This document shows, piece after piece, positions 18,233-28,235 of a DNA stretch of 64,000 nucleotides (the stretch's first letter is position 1; the number at the start of each line of letters is the position of its first letter). Both the position numbers and the translations under genes were made by a program. The stretch is from Corynebacterium sp. p3-SID1056 (GTDB taxonomy: Bacteria > Actinomycetota > Actinomycetes > Mycobacteriales > Mycobacteriaceae): NCBI RefSeq assembly GCF_025152525.1, contig NZ_JALXXL010000002.1:300721-364720 (forward strand). Reading direction: 5' to 3'. The notes under the pieces are model-generated. The model was not told where the DNA came from. It searched no databases and worked only from the letters and a program-made list of their open reading frames with translations.

Positions 18233-19367
18233 GCACGACAAACCCGCCGGCCGCGAGCAGCAGCGTGAGCACCAAGGTGCCCGCGAGGTAGCCCGCATCC
18301 ACTGCCGCCGCACCGAGCGCGGAACCAGAAGCGATGCCGACCTGGAAGGTCACCACGTAGATCGAGCTGGCCAGGTCCTGGTTGCGCTTCCCAGCGAACA
18401 AGAAGATAGTGGTCGCCACGGTGGGCAGCGCGCCCGCCGCGGTACCGAAGATGGCGATCATGACAAACATGCCCACGCCCGAGCCCGCGCGCAGCGCGAG
18501 GATCCCGACGAGCGCGGCGATGATAAGCATCACCCCGGCGTAGCCGTTGAGCCGGATCATGCGGGCGTCGACACGCTTGCCCGCGAGCAGCACCCCGACG
18601 AGCCCGAAGGCACCGTAGGCACCGAGCCCGATCGGCACGAGCGCGTGGCCGGCGGTCGCCTCCACCAAGAGCGCGAGGTAGGTAAAGGTGGCGAAGACCG
18701 CCGTCACGGAGAAGGCGAGGAAGACGACGAGCGAGGGGATCGCCGAGCGCGTCTTCTGCGCCCCGTCCCGCGGGGACGGCGGGATCGCGGGCATGCTCGG
18801 CAGCGTCTTGAGCAGCAGCGCAAACGCGAAAAGCGTCGCGACGCCGAGCACCCAGGTCGCCCCGCGCCAGCCGATCATCCCGCCGAGCGAGGTGGTCAAC
18901 GGCGAGCCGACCACCAGCGAGAGGGTGGAACCCAGCGAGACCGCGGCCACTGCCTTACCCGTCATGCCGCGTGGAGCGAGGCGCGCGGCCATCGGATTGA
19001 CCAGCGACCAGAACAGCCCGTGCGTGAGCGCCGCCGCGACGCGCCCGGCCACCAGCACCCAGTAGGTGTGCGCGATGGCCTGGAGCACGATACCCGCGAG
19101 CAAAAAGCCCAGGGTGGCCATGAACAGCGGGCGTCGGTTGACGTTGCGTGTTGCGGCCATCAGCGGAATGGTCACCACGGCCACCAGCCCCGCGTACACG
19201 CTCATGAGCAGACCGATCTGACCCTCGGAGACGCCGAGGTCCGCCGCCATGGGCGTAATCAGCCCGACGGCGAACATTTCGAAGGTGACGTAGACGAAGG
19301 CGGCGAAGCCCATCGCCGCGAGTGGTATGACGGGGAATTGCTGGGGAGATTTCAGCTCGGAGGTCAC
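18201..19367 (-). CDS. MFS transporter (DHA1, AraJ/SotB-like)
   Basis: This 388-aa protein has 12 predicted membrane segments. The first segment (FVYVTFEMFAVGLITPMAAD) and the SEGQIGLLMSVYAG segment are typical of the DHA1 sugar/drug efflux group with AraJ and SotB. The substrate is unknown. The GTG at 19367 is 6 nt after TAGATT on this strand, so it is probably leaderless with a promoter overlapping the end of the preceding gene. It overlaps hrtA tail-to-tail, which could couple their expression through antisense transcription. It is probably not part of heme export. Confidence 0.8.
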   Translation of the reverse strand: MTSELKSPQQFPVIPLAAMGFAAFVYVTFEMFAVGLITPMAADLGVSEGQIGLLMSVYAGLVAVVTIPLMAATRNVNRRPLFMATLGFLLAGIVLQAIAHTYWVLVAGRVAAALTHGLFWSLVNPMAARLAPRGMTGKAVAAVSLGSTLSLVVGSPLTTSLGGMIGWRGATWVLGVATLFAFALLLKTLPSMPAIPPSPRDGAQKTRSAIPSLVVFLAFSVTAVFATFTYLALLVEATAGHALVPIGLGAYGAFGLVGVLLAGKRVDARMIRLNGYAGVMLIIAALVGILALRAGSGVGMFVMIAIFGTAAGALPTVATTIFLFAGKRNQDLASSIYVVTFQVGIASGSALGAAAVDAGYLAGTLVLTLLLAAGGFVVLTLLSRPRLR

Positions 19368-19376
19368 GCCAACAAT

Positions 19377-20213
19377 CTAGGCGTAGTAGGTGACATACGC
19401 GAATGCGCCGTAACCGAGCAGCCCCAACAGCATGACGACGCCGGCGATGACTGCGGCGGGACGCGTCTGTGGTGCCGGTGCCTGGGTTGCGGCCCCGGCC
19501 ATGCCCTGGCCCTGGAGGCGCTGCGCTTCGCAGTCGCGGCGGGCTGACTCGAAACGGTCGGCGTAGGCGTCGACGGCACGCGCCGTCTCATAGGACCTCG
19601 TGGTGGCGAGTTTCTCCGCCCAGCGCTGCGCCATCGGTGTACTCAGTTGTTCGAAACGTGCTTGTAGGGCGGCCGCGATGCCCTCGGGGTCGGTGGCGAT
19701 GCCGGTGTGGACGAACCACTTGGGGTCGTCGGGGCCGACCGGGATGTGGCCCTCCGTGGCGACGAAGGCGTGATACTTCTCAATCTCGTCCATCGGCGGG
19801 GTGACCTGAATGCGGGTCAGCGCGTGTCGGGAGAGGTACCAGGCAGCGACGCTTTCGGGGAGATCCTCCTCCGCGAAGCGCTCGACGGCGTAACGGTACT
19901 CGATCGTCGACGGGTCGGCGAAGTGCTCCTCGGCGAGGTAGACACCGAGTTCCTCGTCGCGGATGCGGCGCTGCACATCCGCTTCGACGGTGGCGAGCTC
20001 GGGGAAAGCTGCACGGAACGAGGCGTAGCGGTCCCGGCTTTGCCGGGTATCGCGCTCGAGATAGCGGTGCGCGGTATCGGTTGCCTGCGCGAAGGGCTCC
20101 GGGTCGAGTTCGACCGTGCACGCCTGCTCGGCGGGTGCTGCGTGTGCGTGTGGGACGACAAAACCACCGCAGGTCAGGGCGACTGCGGTGGCAAGTGCGT
20201 AACGCTTAGCCAA
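19377..20213 (-). CDS. Secreted, C-terminally anchored protein (paralogue B)
   Basis: This 278-aa protein has a signal peptide (RYALATAVALTCGGFVVPHAHA), an extracellular mostly helical domain bounded by two cysteines (one just after the signal peptide, one in RRDCEAQ), a Pro/Gln linker and a C-terminal membrane helix. It resembles the upstream gene product in the spacing of both cysteines, the R.AFP segment and the AxxWAxxF segment. I do not recognise a family. TTG 20213 overlaps the upstream stop by 8 bp and places the signal peptide at the start; a start further upstream would add 16 residues. Confidence 0.65.
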   Translation of the reverse strand: MAKRYALATAVALTCGGFVVPHAHAAPAEQACTVELDPEPFAQATDTAHRYLERDTRQSRDRYASFRAAFPELATVEADVQRRIRDEELGVYLAEEHFADPSTIEYRYAVERFAEEDLPESVAAWYLSRHALTRIQVTPPMDEIEKYHAFVATEGHIPVGPDDPKWFVHTGIATDPEGIAAALQARFEQLSTPMAQRWAEKLATTRSYETARAVDAYADRFESARRDCEAQRLQGQGMAGAATQAPAPQTRPAAVIAGVVMLLGLLGYGAFAYVTYYA

Positions 20214-21315
20214 GGAAGCTTGCGGCGACGCCGCCGAGGGCTGCCAGGACTGCGAGGACAATCGCGGCGATCAGGCCGCTGTCCATTGCAACAGTCTTCA
20301 CCTGAGATGCGTCTGCGGCTGCCTGTTGCTTCTCCTTGTCTTGGGAATCATCCGTAATGACGGTGGTGGAGTTCGCGCTCGTGGTGACCGTGACGTCAAC
20401 GTTGGAGTTGTCGCCAGTGCGCACGATGCGGGTGGTAGTCGAACCGTCCTCGTTCACCGTGACACTGCGCTCCTCAGTGGGGGCGACGGTGCTGTCGTTT
20501 TCCTGATCCGCAGGTGCGACGACGACGGCACCCTGGTCGGTGCGCTCTGCAGTACGCGCTGCGGCGCGCTTGGCGTCCGGGTTCTCCCCTGCGGTGGGGA
20601 AGAGGGCGAAGGTGTCCCCGCCCTTCGCGCAGTCGAGGCTGGCCTGCGCGAACACGGTCTCGAACGCGGCACCGAGGCGGTAGTCTTGGAGTGCCTCCGA
20701 GTTGTCAAAGGCGTCGGCCCACGCTGCGGCGTCGTGCGAGGCGAGCTGCGGGAACTGAGCCTTGCGGTCCTTCTCCAGGCCTGCCAGCGTCGGCACCGGG
20801 GTAAAGACGGACTCATTCGGCTCCTCATTGGCAGCGATCTCGCCTGCCTGCAGTGCGCGGTCGACGTTCTCCCAGTAGGTAGCGAGGGCGAGATCCGCGT
20901 CGCTCGACGTGGCAAGGCCGTTCCACAGATAGGAGAAGTACCAGAAGGATGCATCCTGGGAGACCCCGGTCTCCTCGGAGACGCGCTGCGCCCAGAGCTC
21001 GAGGTTTTCCATCAAATTATTGTTGAACGCTTGACGCTTAGGACCCTGGTAGTAGTCCTTAAATTCGGCGGCAATGTCTGCTGCCGCGGGGAAAGCGGTC
21101 TCGAAAGCGTCGCGCCAGGTGTCATCCATCTTGAAGTGGATGGAGGCGTGAGCTACGCGGCGGTACTCCTGCTTCTCCTGGTCATTGAGGGAAATCTGGC
21201 ATACACCATCAGTGTTCGCACCAACGGTAGCGCCCTGCGCTTGTGGCGCAATGACAGCGCACACGCCCAGGGCGACTGCGGTGGCTGCTGCTGCGAACTT
21301 CTGATTGTTGAACAC
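20206..21315 (-). CDS. Secreted, C-terminally anchored protein (paralogue A)
   Basis: This 369-aa protein has a signal peptide (residues 1-~28, AAAATAVALGVCAVIAPQAQG) and an extracellular domain starting with a Cys (VCQISLNDQE) and closing with a second Cys (SLDCAKGG). A Thr/Ser/Asp-rich linker of about 90 residues follows, and then a C-terminal hydrophobic helix (LIAAIVLAVLAALGGVAASF). No LPxTG motif is present, so it is probably held by the membrane helix. It is the longer paralogue of the downstream gene and is translationally coupled to it. The two may work as a pair on the cell surface. No catalytic motif is visible. Confidence 0.68.
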   Translation of the reverse strand: MFNNQKFAAAATAVALGVCAVIAPQAQGATVGANTDGVCQISLNDQEKQEYRRVAHASIHFKMDDTWRDAFETAFPAAADIAAEFKDYYQGPKRQAFNNNLMENLELWAQRVSEETGVSQDASFWYFSYLWNGLATSSDADLALATYWENVDRALQAGEIAANEEPNESVFTPVPTLAGLEKDRKAQFPQLASHDAAAWADAFDNSEALQDYRLGAAFETVFAQASLDCAKGGDTFALFPTAGENPDAKRAAARTAERTDQGAVVVAPADQENDSTVAPTEERSVTVNEDGSTTTRIVRTGDNSNVDVTVTTSANSTTVITDDSQDKEKQQAAADASQVKTVAMDSGLIAAIVLAVLAALGGVAASFLG

Positions 21316-21577
21316 ATTTTCAGTCTAGCTGAGCGTCGTATAAATAAAGGCCTTCCGTTTACTGCTGTCTAGATAAAAAACACGGAAACAGCTGGGATTA
21401 TGTATATACGCCCAGCTCCCCGGCGCTGACCGGCGAGTATGTGACCCCGCTCTCTTTTTCTTTGGGGTGGGAATTGCCCTAAAGCGGGGGTGAGAAAAGA
21501 TAAGAATGAGGCGCGAAAGCTTAGAAGTTACATGCGTGTCATTCTTACACGGCAGGTGAGCGTTATCCTCAAGGCTT
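21316..21577. other. Intergenic region with a hairpin
   Basis: No gene is seen in this 262-bp stretch between two divergent genes. It contains AGCTGGG (21390-21396) and its reverse complement CCCAGCT (21411-21417) around a 14-nt AT-rich loop, and a CCGGCG/CGCCGG-type pair just after. These could be an operator or a terminator-like structure. A TAGACT box on the minus strand near 21327-21322 could serve the secreted-protein operon. Confidence 0.4.
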
Positions 21578-22300
21578 ATGCCGTATCAACCAGCGGACTG
21601 GACCTCGCGCAACGGTCGCACCTACCGGACGATGACGCAATACGACGCCCGGCATCTTTCCGTGCTCGTCGTACTCATCCTCTGCTGCGGCATCCTTGTG
21701 GTTGCCGCCCGGAACCTGCCGCGCAGTACTGTGAAGGCCGCGCGCAAGGTCGCCGGTGCCGTGCTGGGAATAACGGTGGCGGCCTATTACCTCTGGGTGC
21801 TCGCACCCAGAAATCTCGTGTGGGATGAGACGGCACCTTTCCACATCACCGACTTCCTGCGCGTGATCACCCCGGTGGCACTGTTGACGGATCACCCCAC
21901 GGTCACCGCCCTGTCCTTCTATTGGGGCTTTCTGCTCAACCCGATGGCGCTGCTCTTTCCCGACATGGCCTACGTGCAGGACCGTCCCGGCCTGCAGGAG
22001 CTTGCGTACTGGTTCTTCCACTGCGCCGCCCTGGTCGTCCCCACGGTGCTTACCTTCGGCCTTGGCTACCGTCCCAGCTGGCGCGACTGGCGCATCACCA
22101 CAGCGATCACCATCGCCTGGGCGGGGCTTGCGACCCAGGCCAACAAGCTCACCGGGGGCAATTACGGCTTCCTCGCCGGCCACCCGCGCGGATGGTCGAT
22201 CCTCGAGCTCTTTGGCAAGTGGCCGTACTACCTCTTCATTGTTGTTCCCGGTGTCCCCGCGGTCTGGGCTGCGATGACGTGGGCGGGGAGGCGGTGGTAG
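21578..22300 (+). CDS. YwaF/TIGR02206-family membrane protein
   Basis: This 240-aa protein has about six membrane segments. It carries the family landmarks HITDFLRVITPVALL (usually HxCxx in relatives), NPMALLFPDM, and GGNYGFLAGHPRGWSILELFGKWPYYLF near the end (shown as GGNYGFL..PRGWSIL..WPYYLF). The family is unassigned. ATG 21578 follows CAAGGCTT with a weak ribosome-binding site. It is a single-gene unit converging on the cytochrome b gene, with only 13 bp between the stop codons. Confidence 0.75.
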   Translation: MPYQPADWTSRNGRTYRTMTQYDARHLSVLVVLILCCGILVVAARNLPRSTVKAARKVAGAVLGITVAAYYLWVLAPRNLVWDETAPFHITDFLRVITPVALLTDHPTVTALSFYWGFLLNPMALLFPDMAYVQDRPGLQELAYWFFHCAALVVPTVLTFGLGYRPSWRDWRITTAITIAWAGLATQANKLTGGNYGFLAGHPRGWSILELFGKWPYYLFIVVPGVPAVWAAMTWAGRRW

Positions 22301-22313
22301 CGCGGCGGCTGGG

Positions 22314-23879
22314 CTAGCGGTTGCTCACCTTGCCGGTCAGACTGGCCGCCTGTGCCACGAACATAGGGCGGGCGGCTGCCCATGCCAGCGCTATGAGTAC
22401 GAGCGATCCGAGGAAGAGCAGTACGCCAGTCCAGCTCTGCGCGTATTCGCTCGGGTCGACGGAGCCTTGCCCGGCAAACATGCCGGCGAAGTTACGCCGC
22501 GCACCCGTGAGCAGGACGAGAGTGACGTGGACGACAATAAACACGGCGAAATAGAGCATTATCGGGAAGTGTAGCTTTCGCGCCAAGTTGGCTGAGAACA
22601 CCTGGCCCGCACCCTTCCACTTGTCGGACCAGAAACTGCTCATCCGGAACCCCGAGGCGATAGCCAACGGTGCCGCTATGAATACTGTGGTGAAGTATGC
22701 GAGCTCCTGCAGGGAGTTATAGTGCACCCACCCGTTCTCGGGCGGCCAGTTCAGCGTGAGGTACTGCAATGCTGAGGAAAGCGCGTTGGGGAATGTCTCC
22801 CAGCTTGTGGGGACGATTCGCTGCCAGTGCCCCGTGGCAAAGAGCAGCACGTAGAAGACCAGGCCGTTGATCACCCACAGCACGTCGAGGCACTGGTGGA
22901 GCCATAGCGTGACGCTAATCTTCTTCTTCGGTGCCCATGGCGGTGCCCAGTACGCCTCAGGCTTACGCTCGTGTCGGACCTGCAGACCGGTGCGAATGAT
23001 CAGCACCATGAAGAACATGTTGAAGAAGTGAGCCCAGTTCAGCCAGCGCGGCATCCCCACGGGCGCGCCGTTGGGGAGCGGCTGCGCCCCCGGGTACTTC
23101 GCCACGAGATCTTGGCCCCAGGCGGTCGTTTCTACAAGGTAGCGCGCGCTCATCACAGCCATGCCGGCGAGGATGAAGAGCACCAGTACCCCGCTCAGAA
23201 TCCGCCATGACCAACCGGCTGCGGTGTAGCGGCCGTAGACCTTCGGCTCGGTTGTGGTCGCACCCTGCGGCTTTGCCTGTGGTTTTGGTTCCGCCTTTGG
23301 TTTTGGCTGCGGCTTCGGCTGGGGTGCTGCAGGTGCGGGCTCCTGTGTGGGCGCACCCTGTGGTTTGGGCGCTGGCGTCTCCGTTGGTGTCTCGACGACC
23401 GGGGCAGCTTCAGCGGCTTTGGGAGCTTCGGCGACCCGTTGCACGGGTACTTCGACGGTCGCGGTGGTTGGCCAAGGCGGGCCACCGGCGACGCGCGGCA
23501 TCCCGCGACGAAGCGTGACCTGCTCTAGCTCGGTGTCGGACTCGGCCTTCGATGCTGCGGGAGCCGACGCGGCAGCTACTGGAGCAGTGCTTACCGGTGC
23601 TGTAGTTGCCGGTTCCGGCGCGGATTCCACGCTTACTGTGGTTTGCGGCGGCCACAGTTCACCCCCGCGAACTCGGGGGAGGCCGCGCCGAAGCGTTACC
23701 TCCTCGAGAGCGGGTGAGTGCTCGGCCTGACTGCTCACGGGTTCACTCGGCTCGGCAGCCACCGGAGCTGCTGCTGGCGGCGGAGGAGCGGCGGTGTCGT
23801 CTGGCCCGACTGCGTCTCCGGGTGGCCAGGGCTCGCCGCCTTTGACCCTCGGCATGCCCCGTCGGAGTGCAATGCTCAT
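22314..23879 (-). CDS. Membrane b-type cytochrome with three LRRGxPRVxGGxxWP repeats
   Basis: This 521-aa protein has a ~210-residue Pro/Ala-rich N-terminus carrying the same 16-residue motif three times (residues 5-20, 63-78 and 123-138; LRRG-M/L-PRV-x-GG-xx-WP), followed by a KPKPQ-rich linker. From about residue 225 come five membrane helices of cytochrome b561/b6-like type. Histidines in WAHFFNMFF, TLWLHQCLDV, ARKLHFPIML and FIVVHVTL could bind two hemes. It follows etfA by 3 bp in the same operon. It may accept electrons from ETF and pass them to menaquinone; that is inference from position. Function of the repeat is unknown. Confidence 0.7.
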   Translation of the reverse strand: MSIALRRGMPRVKGGEPWPPGDAVGPDDTAAPPPPAAAPVAAEPSEPVSSQAEHSPALEEVTLRRGLPRVRGGELWPPQTTVSVESAPEPATTAPVSTAPVAAASAPAASKAESDTELEQVTLRRGMPRVAGGPPWPTTATVEVPVQRVAEAPKAAEAAPVVETPTETPAPKPQGAPTQEPAPAAPQPKPQPKPKAEPKPQAKPQGATTTEPKVYGRYTAAGWSWRILSGVLVLFILAGMAVMSARYLVETTAWGQDLVAKYPGAQPLPNGAPVGMPRWLNWAHFFNMFFMVLIIRTGLQVRHERKPEAYWAPPWAPKKKISVTLWLHQCLDVLWVINGLVFYVLLFATGHWQRIVPTSWETFPNALSSALQYLTLNWPPENGWVHYNSLQELAYFTTVFIAAPLAIASGFRMSSFWSDKWKGAGQVFSANLARKLHFPIMLYFAVFIVVHVTLVLLTGARRNFAGMFAGQGSVDPSEYAQSWTGVLLFLGSLVLIALAWAAARPMFVAQAASLTGKVSNR

Positions 23880-23882
23880 GGT

Positions 23883-24863
23883 TTAGCCTTTCCGGTCGTT
23901 GAGGGCGGCAATCAGCTGCGGCACCACCTCGAAGATGTCGCCGACCACGCCGAAGTCTGCAATCTCGAAGATCGGAGCCTCGGGGTCGCTGTTGATCGCC
24001 ACGATGGTGTCGGCGGTCTGCATACCAGCGAGGTGCTGGATTGCGCCCGAGATGCCGAGCGCCACGTAGAGCTGCGGCGAGACCACCACACCGGTTTGTC
24101 CCACCTGGTGCTCCGGGGGCACGTAGCCGGTATCAACTGCCACGCGGCTGGCTCCAACCGCCGCGCCGAGTGCATCGGCGAGCCCGCCGACGACTTCTTC
24201 AAACTTCTCCGGGGATCCTAGTGCGCGCCCGCCGGAGACAACTTTCTCTGCGGTGCGCAGGGCAGGACGGGTGGAGGTTTGCTCGGCTTGGGCGGTGTTG
24301 GTAATTGTGGCCGCGCGGGAGCTTGGCTTGTCAACAGCAAGCTCAAGCTTCTCGACGCTCGCCTGCACCGCCTCCGCACGCGCATCCACACTGCCTTCGC
24401 GCAGCGTGATGACCGGCGCTCCATACGTTGCCGCCGCGACAGAGAGGTAGCTGCCACCGAAGACGGAGTGGTCGGTGATGATGCCTTCTTCGTCCTGGCG
24501 GATCGACGTGGCGTCGATAAGCAGTGCCTTGCGAAGGCGGACCGCAACTCGGGCGGCGACATCGCGCCCCGCAACGGAATTGGAAAACACAATCGCGGCC
24601 GGCTGGGTGTGTGCGATGGCGGCCTTGGTGGCGTCGGCAAGCGGAACCGTGAGTGCGTCCGTTGGGATGTCTGCTAGCAGGACGCGCTGCGCTCCGGCCT
24701 CGCCGAGTGCCTTGGCAACCGCGTCTTCTTCACCCATCGTAGTGGTGGCGAGCACGACCGGGGTGCCGATTGTGCTTGCAGCGCCGATGAGTTCAGCTGC
24801 GGACGTAGGGATGGCCTGGTGGGTGGCTTCGTCGAGGACGACGAGTACAGGTGCCTGGGTCAT
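23883..24863 (-). CDS. etfA: Electron transfer flavoprotein, alpha subunit
   Basis: This 326-aa protein has an N-terminal ETF domain and a C-terminal FAD-binding domain. The FAD signature runs from about residue 207 ([18 protein letters not shown]) through [34 protein letters not shown] (split as [10 protein letters not shown] and [17 protein letters not shown]) to [23 protein letters not shown]. With EtfB it carries electrons from acyl-CoA dehydrogenases. It lies 13 bp after etfB, with a GGAG ribosome-binding site. It contains one copy of the dispersed 11-mer in the LLIDATS codons. Confidence 0.96.
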   Translation of the reverse strand: MTQAPVLVVLDEATHQAIPTSAAELIGAASTIGTPVVLATTTMGEEDAVAKALGEAGAQRVLLADIPTDALTVPLADATKAAIAHTQPAAIVFSNSVAGRDVAARVAVRLRKALLIDATSIRQDEEGIITDHSVFGGSYLSVAAATYGAPVITLREGSVDARAEAVQASVEKLELAVDKPSSRAATITNTAQAEQTSTRPALRTAEKVVSGGRALGSPEKFEEVVGGLADALGAAVGASRVAVDTGYVPPEHQVGQTGVVVSPQLYVALGISGAIQHLAGMQTADTIVAINSDPEAPIFEIADFGVVGDIFEVVPQLIAALNDRKG

Positions 24864-24876
24864 GGTGAGCTCCGGT

Positions 24877-25647
24877 CTAGATCAACTTGTTCTGGGCAAG
24901 GAATTCGGCAAGCTGCTCGGCCCCTGTGCCATCGTCTTGGATCACGGTGCCGGCCTCGCGTGGTGGGCGCTTCGTGGCATCGACCATGATGGCGCGGGCG
25001 GGTCGGAAGTCTTCGGCGTCGATGTCGAGGTCTGCGAGGCTTAGCACATCGAGCGGCTTCTTCTTTGCCGCCATCAGTCCCTTGAAGTTTGGGAAGCGCG
25101 GGTCTGGGAACGCCTCGGTGACGGAAACGACGGCGGGCAGCTCAGCGGTCAGCGTGAGGTCGACCCCGTCGCTAGCCCGGTGTGCGGTGAGCGTCTGCCC
25201 GTCGATCTCCACGGAGGTGAGGTTGGTCAGGTTCGGCCATCCAAGGTGATCAGCGACCATCGTTGGGATTACACCGCCGTTGCCGTCACTGGAGATATTT
25301 CCCGCCACGACCAGGTCGTATTCCCCGCGACGCACCAGGGCGGCGAGCGCTTCTGCGGTCAGTGTGAGGTCGGCACCGATAAGGCCGTCGTCAGTGACCA
25401 CGTGAGCGGCGGTGGCCCCCATCGCGAGACCCTTGCGGATGCTCGCTTGGCTTGCCTCGGGGCCGACAGAAAGTACTTCGACTTCAGCCCCATGCGCATC
25501 TGCGAGTGCCAAAGCGGCCTCAACTGCGCGTTCCCCAATCTCATCAGGGACGTTATCGCTACCGCGATCTGTGAGACCAGTCTCCAGATCGAGGTCGCGG
25601 TCTCCGTAAGTATCCGGGACTTCCTTGAACAGTACAGCGATGCGCAT
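24877..25647 (-). CDS. etfB: Electron transfer flavoprotein, beta subunit
   Basis: This 256-aa protein starts MRIAVLFKEVPDTYGDR and contains the adenine-nucleotide-binding segment VVAGNISSDGNGGVIPTMVADHLGWPNLTN (seen as GNISSDGNGGVIPTMVAD). It pairs with EtfA to form the FAD-containing ETF. The order SDR, flavoprotein, etfB, etfA, cytochrome b in one operon ties it to acyl-CoA oxidation. The start has a GAGGAAG ribosome-binding site. Confidence 0.95.
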   Translation of the reverse strand: MRIAVLFKEVPDTYGDRDLDLETGLTDRGSDNVPDEIGERAVEAALALADAHGAEVEVLSVGPEASQASIRKGLAMGATAAHVVTDDGLIGADLTLTAEALAALVRRGEYDLVVAGNISSDGNGGVIPTMVADHLGWPNLTNLTSVEIDGQTLTAHRASDGVDLTLTAELPAVVSVTEAFPDPRFPNFKGLMAAKKKPLDVLSLADLDIDAEDFRPARAIMVDATKRPPREAGTVIQDDGTGAEQLAEFLAQNKLI

Positions 25648-25682
25648 AGGGACTTCCTCTAGTCGGGGTTAAATGAATGGGA

Positions 25683-27424
<1,742 letters not shown>

Positions 27425-27461
27425 AAAATCTCTCCCTCGGTAGTAGTGTGATCCGCGTTAC

Positions 27462-27475
27462 TTAGCGATCGTTAA
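27462..27475. promoter_or_regulatory. TetR-type operator, site 1
   Basis: TTAGCGATCGTTAA lies between the SDR operon and the divergent TetR gene. Its reverse complement TTAACGATCGCTAA matches site 2 (31083) at 13 of 14 and site 3 (36402) at 13 of 14 positions. It is nearly palindromic around CGATCG. Its place, upstream of both the SDR operon and the regulator gene, suits a repressor of both. Confidence 0.8.
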
Positions 27476-27599
27476 ATAATGATAGCGCTGTGGTAAACGG
27501 GGCGCAACGGTTTTGGCGAAATGAATTTCTTTGATAGGTCGTTCTGCGCGCCAGATGTGAAGGTTTTCGTGGACGGGTGCTTCGCGGTAGAATCCGGTT

Positions 27600-28226
27600 G
27601 TGTCTAGGAGCGTTACCCCCACACCTGCCTCGAACTGGCGGGACTTTCCCCCATTGGAACTCGATAGCATTCTGGCCGTAGCCCTGAAGCATTTTGCAAA
27701 GCGCGGGTACCACGCCACGACCGTCCGCGCGATTGCCCGCGACGTGGGCGTCACTATTCCTGCGCTCTACTACCACTACGACAGTAAGCAGCACATGCTC
27801 GTCGCGCTCCTGGATTTCTCCATGGATATTGCGGAGCAGAAAGCCCAGGCCAGTATTGAAGCCGCAGGTGATGATCCTCGCGCCCAGTTGGTAAACCTCA
27901 CAGAGGCGTTGAGCCTTTACATGGCCAACTACCGCGAGCTTGCCTTCTTGGATAGTGAGATTCGCTCGCTCGAGGGTGAGAATCTTCAGGTCTACGCGGA
28001 GCGTCGAGATCGTTTGGAGCTCATGCTGCGTTCGATCATTCGGCGTGGTCAAGATCAGGGAAGCTTCGCGACGTACGCTTCGCCGAGCGATATCTCACGG
28101 GCCCTGTTAAGCGCGATTCAAGGCATAGCGGTGTGGTTTCGTATGGACGGGCCCGATTCTCCTGAGGTAGTGGCGCAAAAATATGCCCGCCTTGCGCTAG
28201 CCTTGGCGGAGGCGGGCGACCGGTAG
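27600..28226 (+). CDS. TetR-family regulator of the acyl-CoA island
   Basis: This 208-aa regulator has an N-terminal TetR helix-turn-helix (about residues 25-65, HFAKRGYHATTVRAIARDVGV and IPALYYHYDSKQHML) and a helical ligand domain of the KstR2/FadR-like type (C-terminal TetR_C, LALAEAGDR end). It is the only regulator inside the island and likely binds the three conserved sites, released by an acyl-CoA. GTG 27600 lies 6 nt after TAGAAT (27588-27593), so the mRNA is probably leaderless. The effector is not known. Confidence 0.85.
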   Translation: MSRSVTPTPASNWRDFPPLELDSILAVALKHFAKRGYHATTVRAIARDVGVTIPALYYHYDSKQHMLVALLDFSMDIAEQKAQASIEAAGDDPRAQLVNLTEALSLYMANYRELAFLDSEIRSLEGENLQVYAERRDRLELMLRSIIRRGQDQGSFATYASPSDISRALLSAIQGIAVWFRMDGPDSPEVVAQKYARLALALAEAGDR

Positions 28227-28235
28227 AGAGAATCC

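Noticed and set aside
21390..21417. Intrinsic terminator between divergent genes
   Set aside because: The 7-bp stem has a 14-nt loop and no T-run after it, and neither neighbour ends here.
22314..23879. Secreted wall protein, based on the Pro/Ala-rich N-terminus
   Set aside because: There is no signal peptide, and the C-terminal half is a multi-helix b-type cytochrome.
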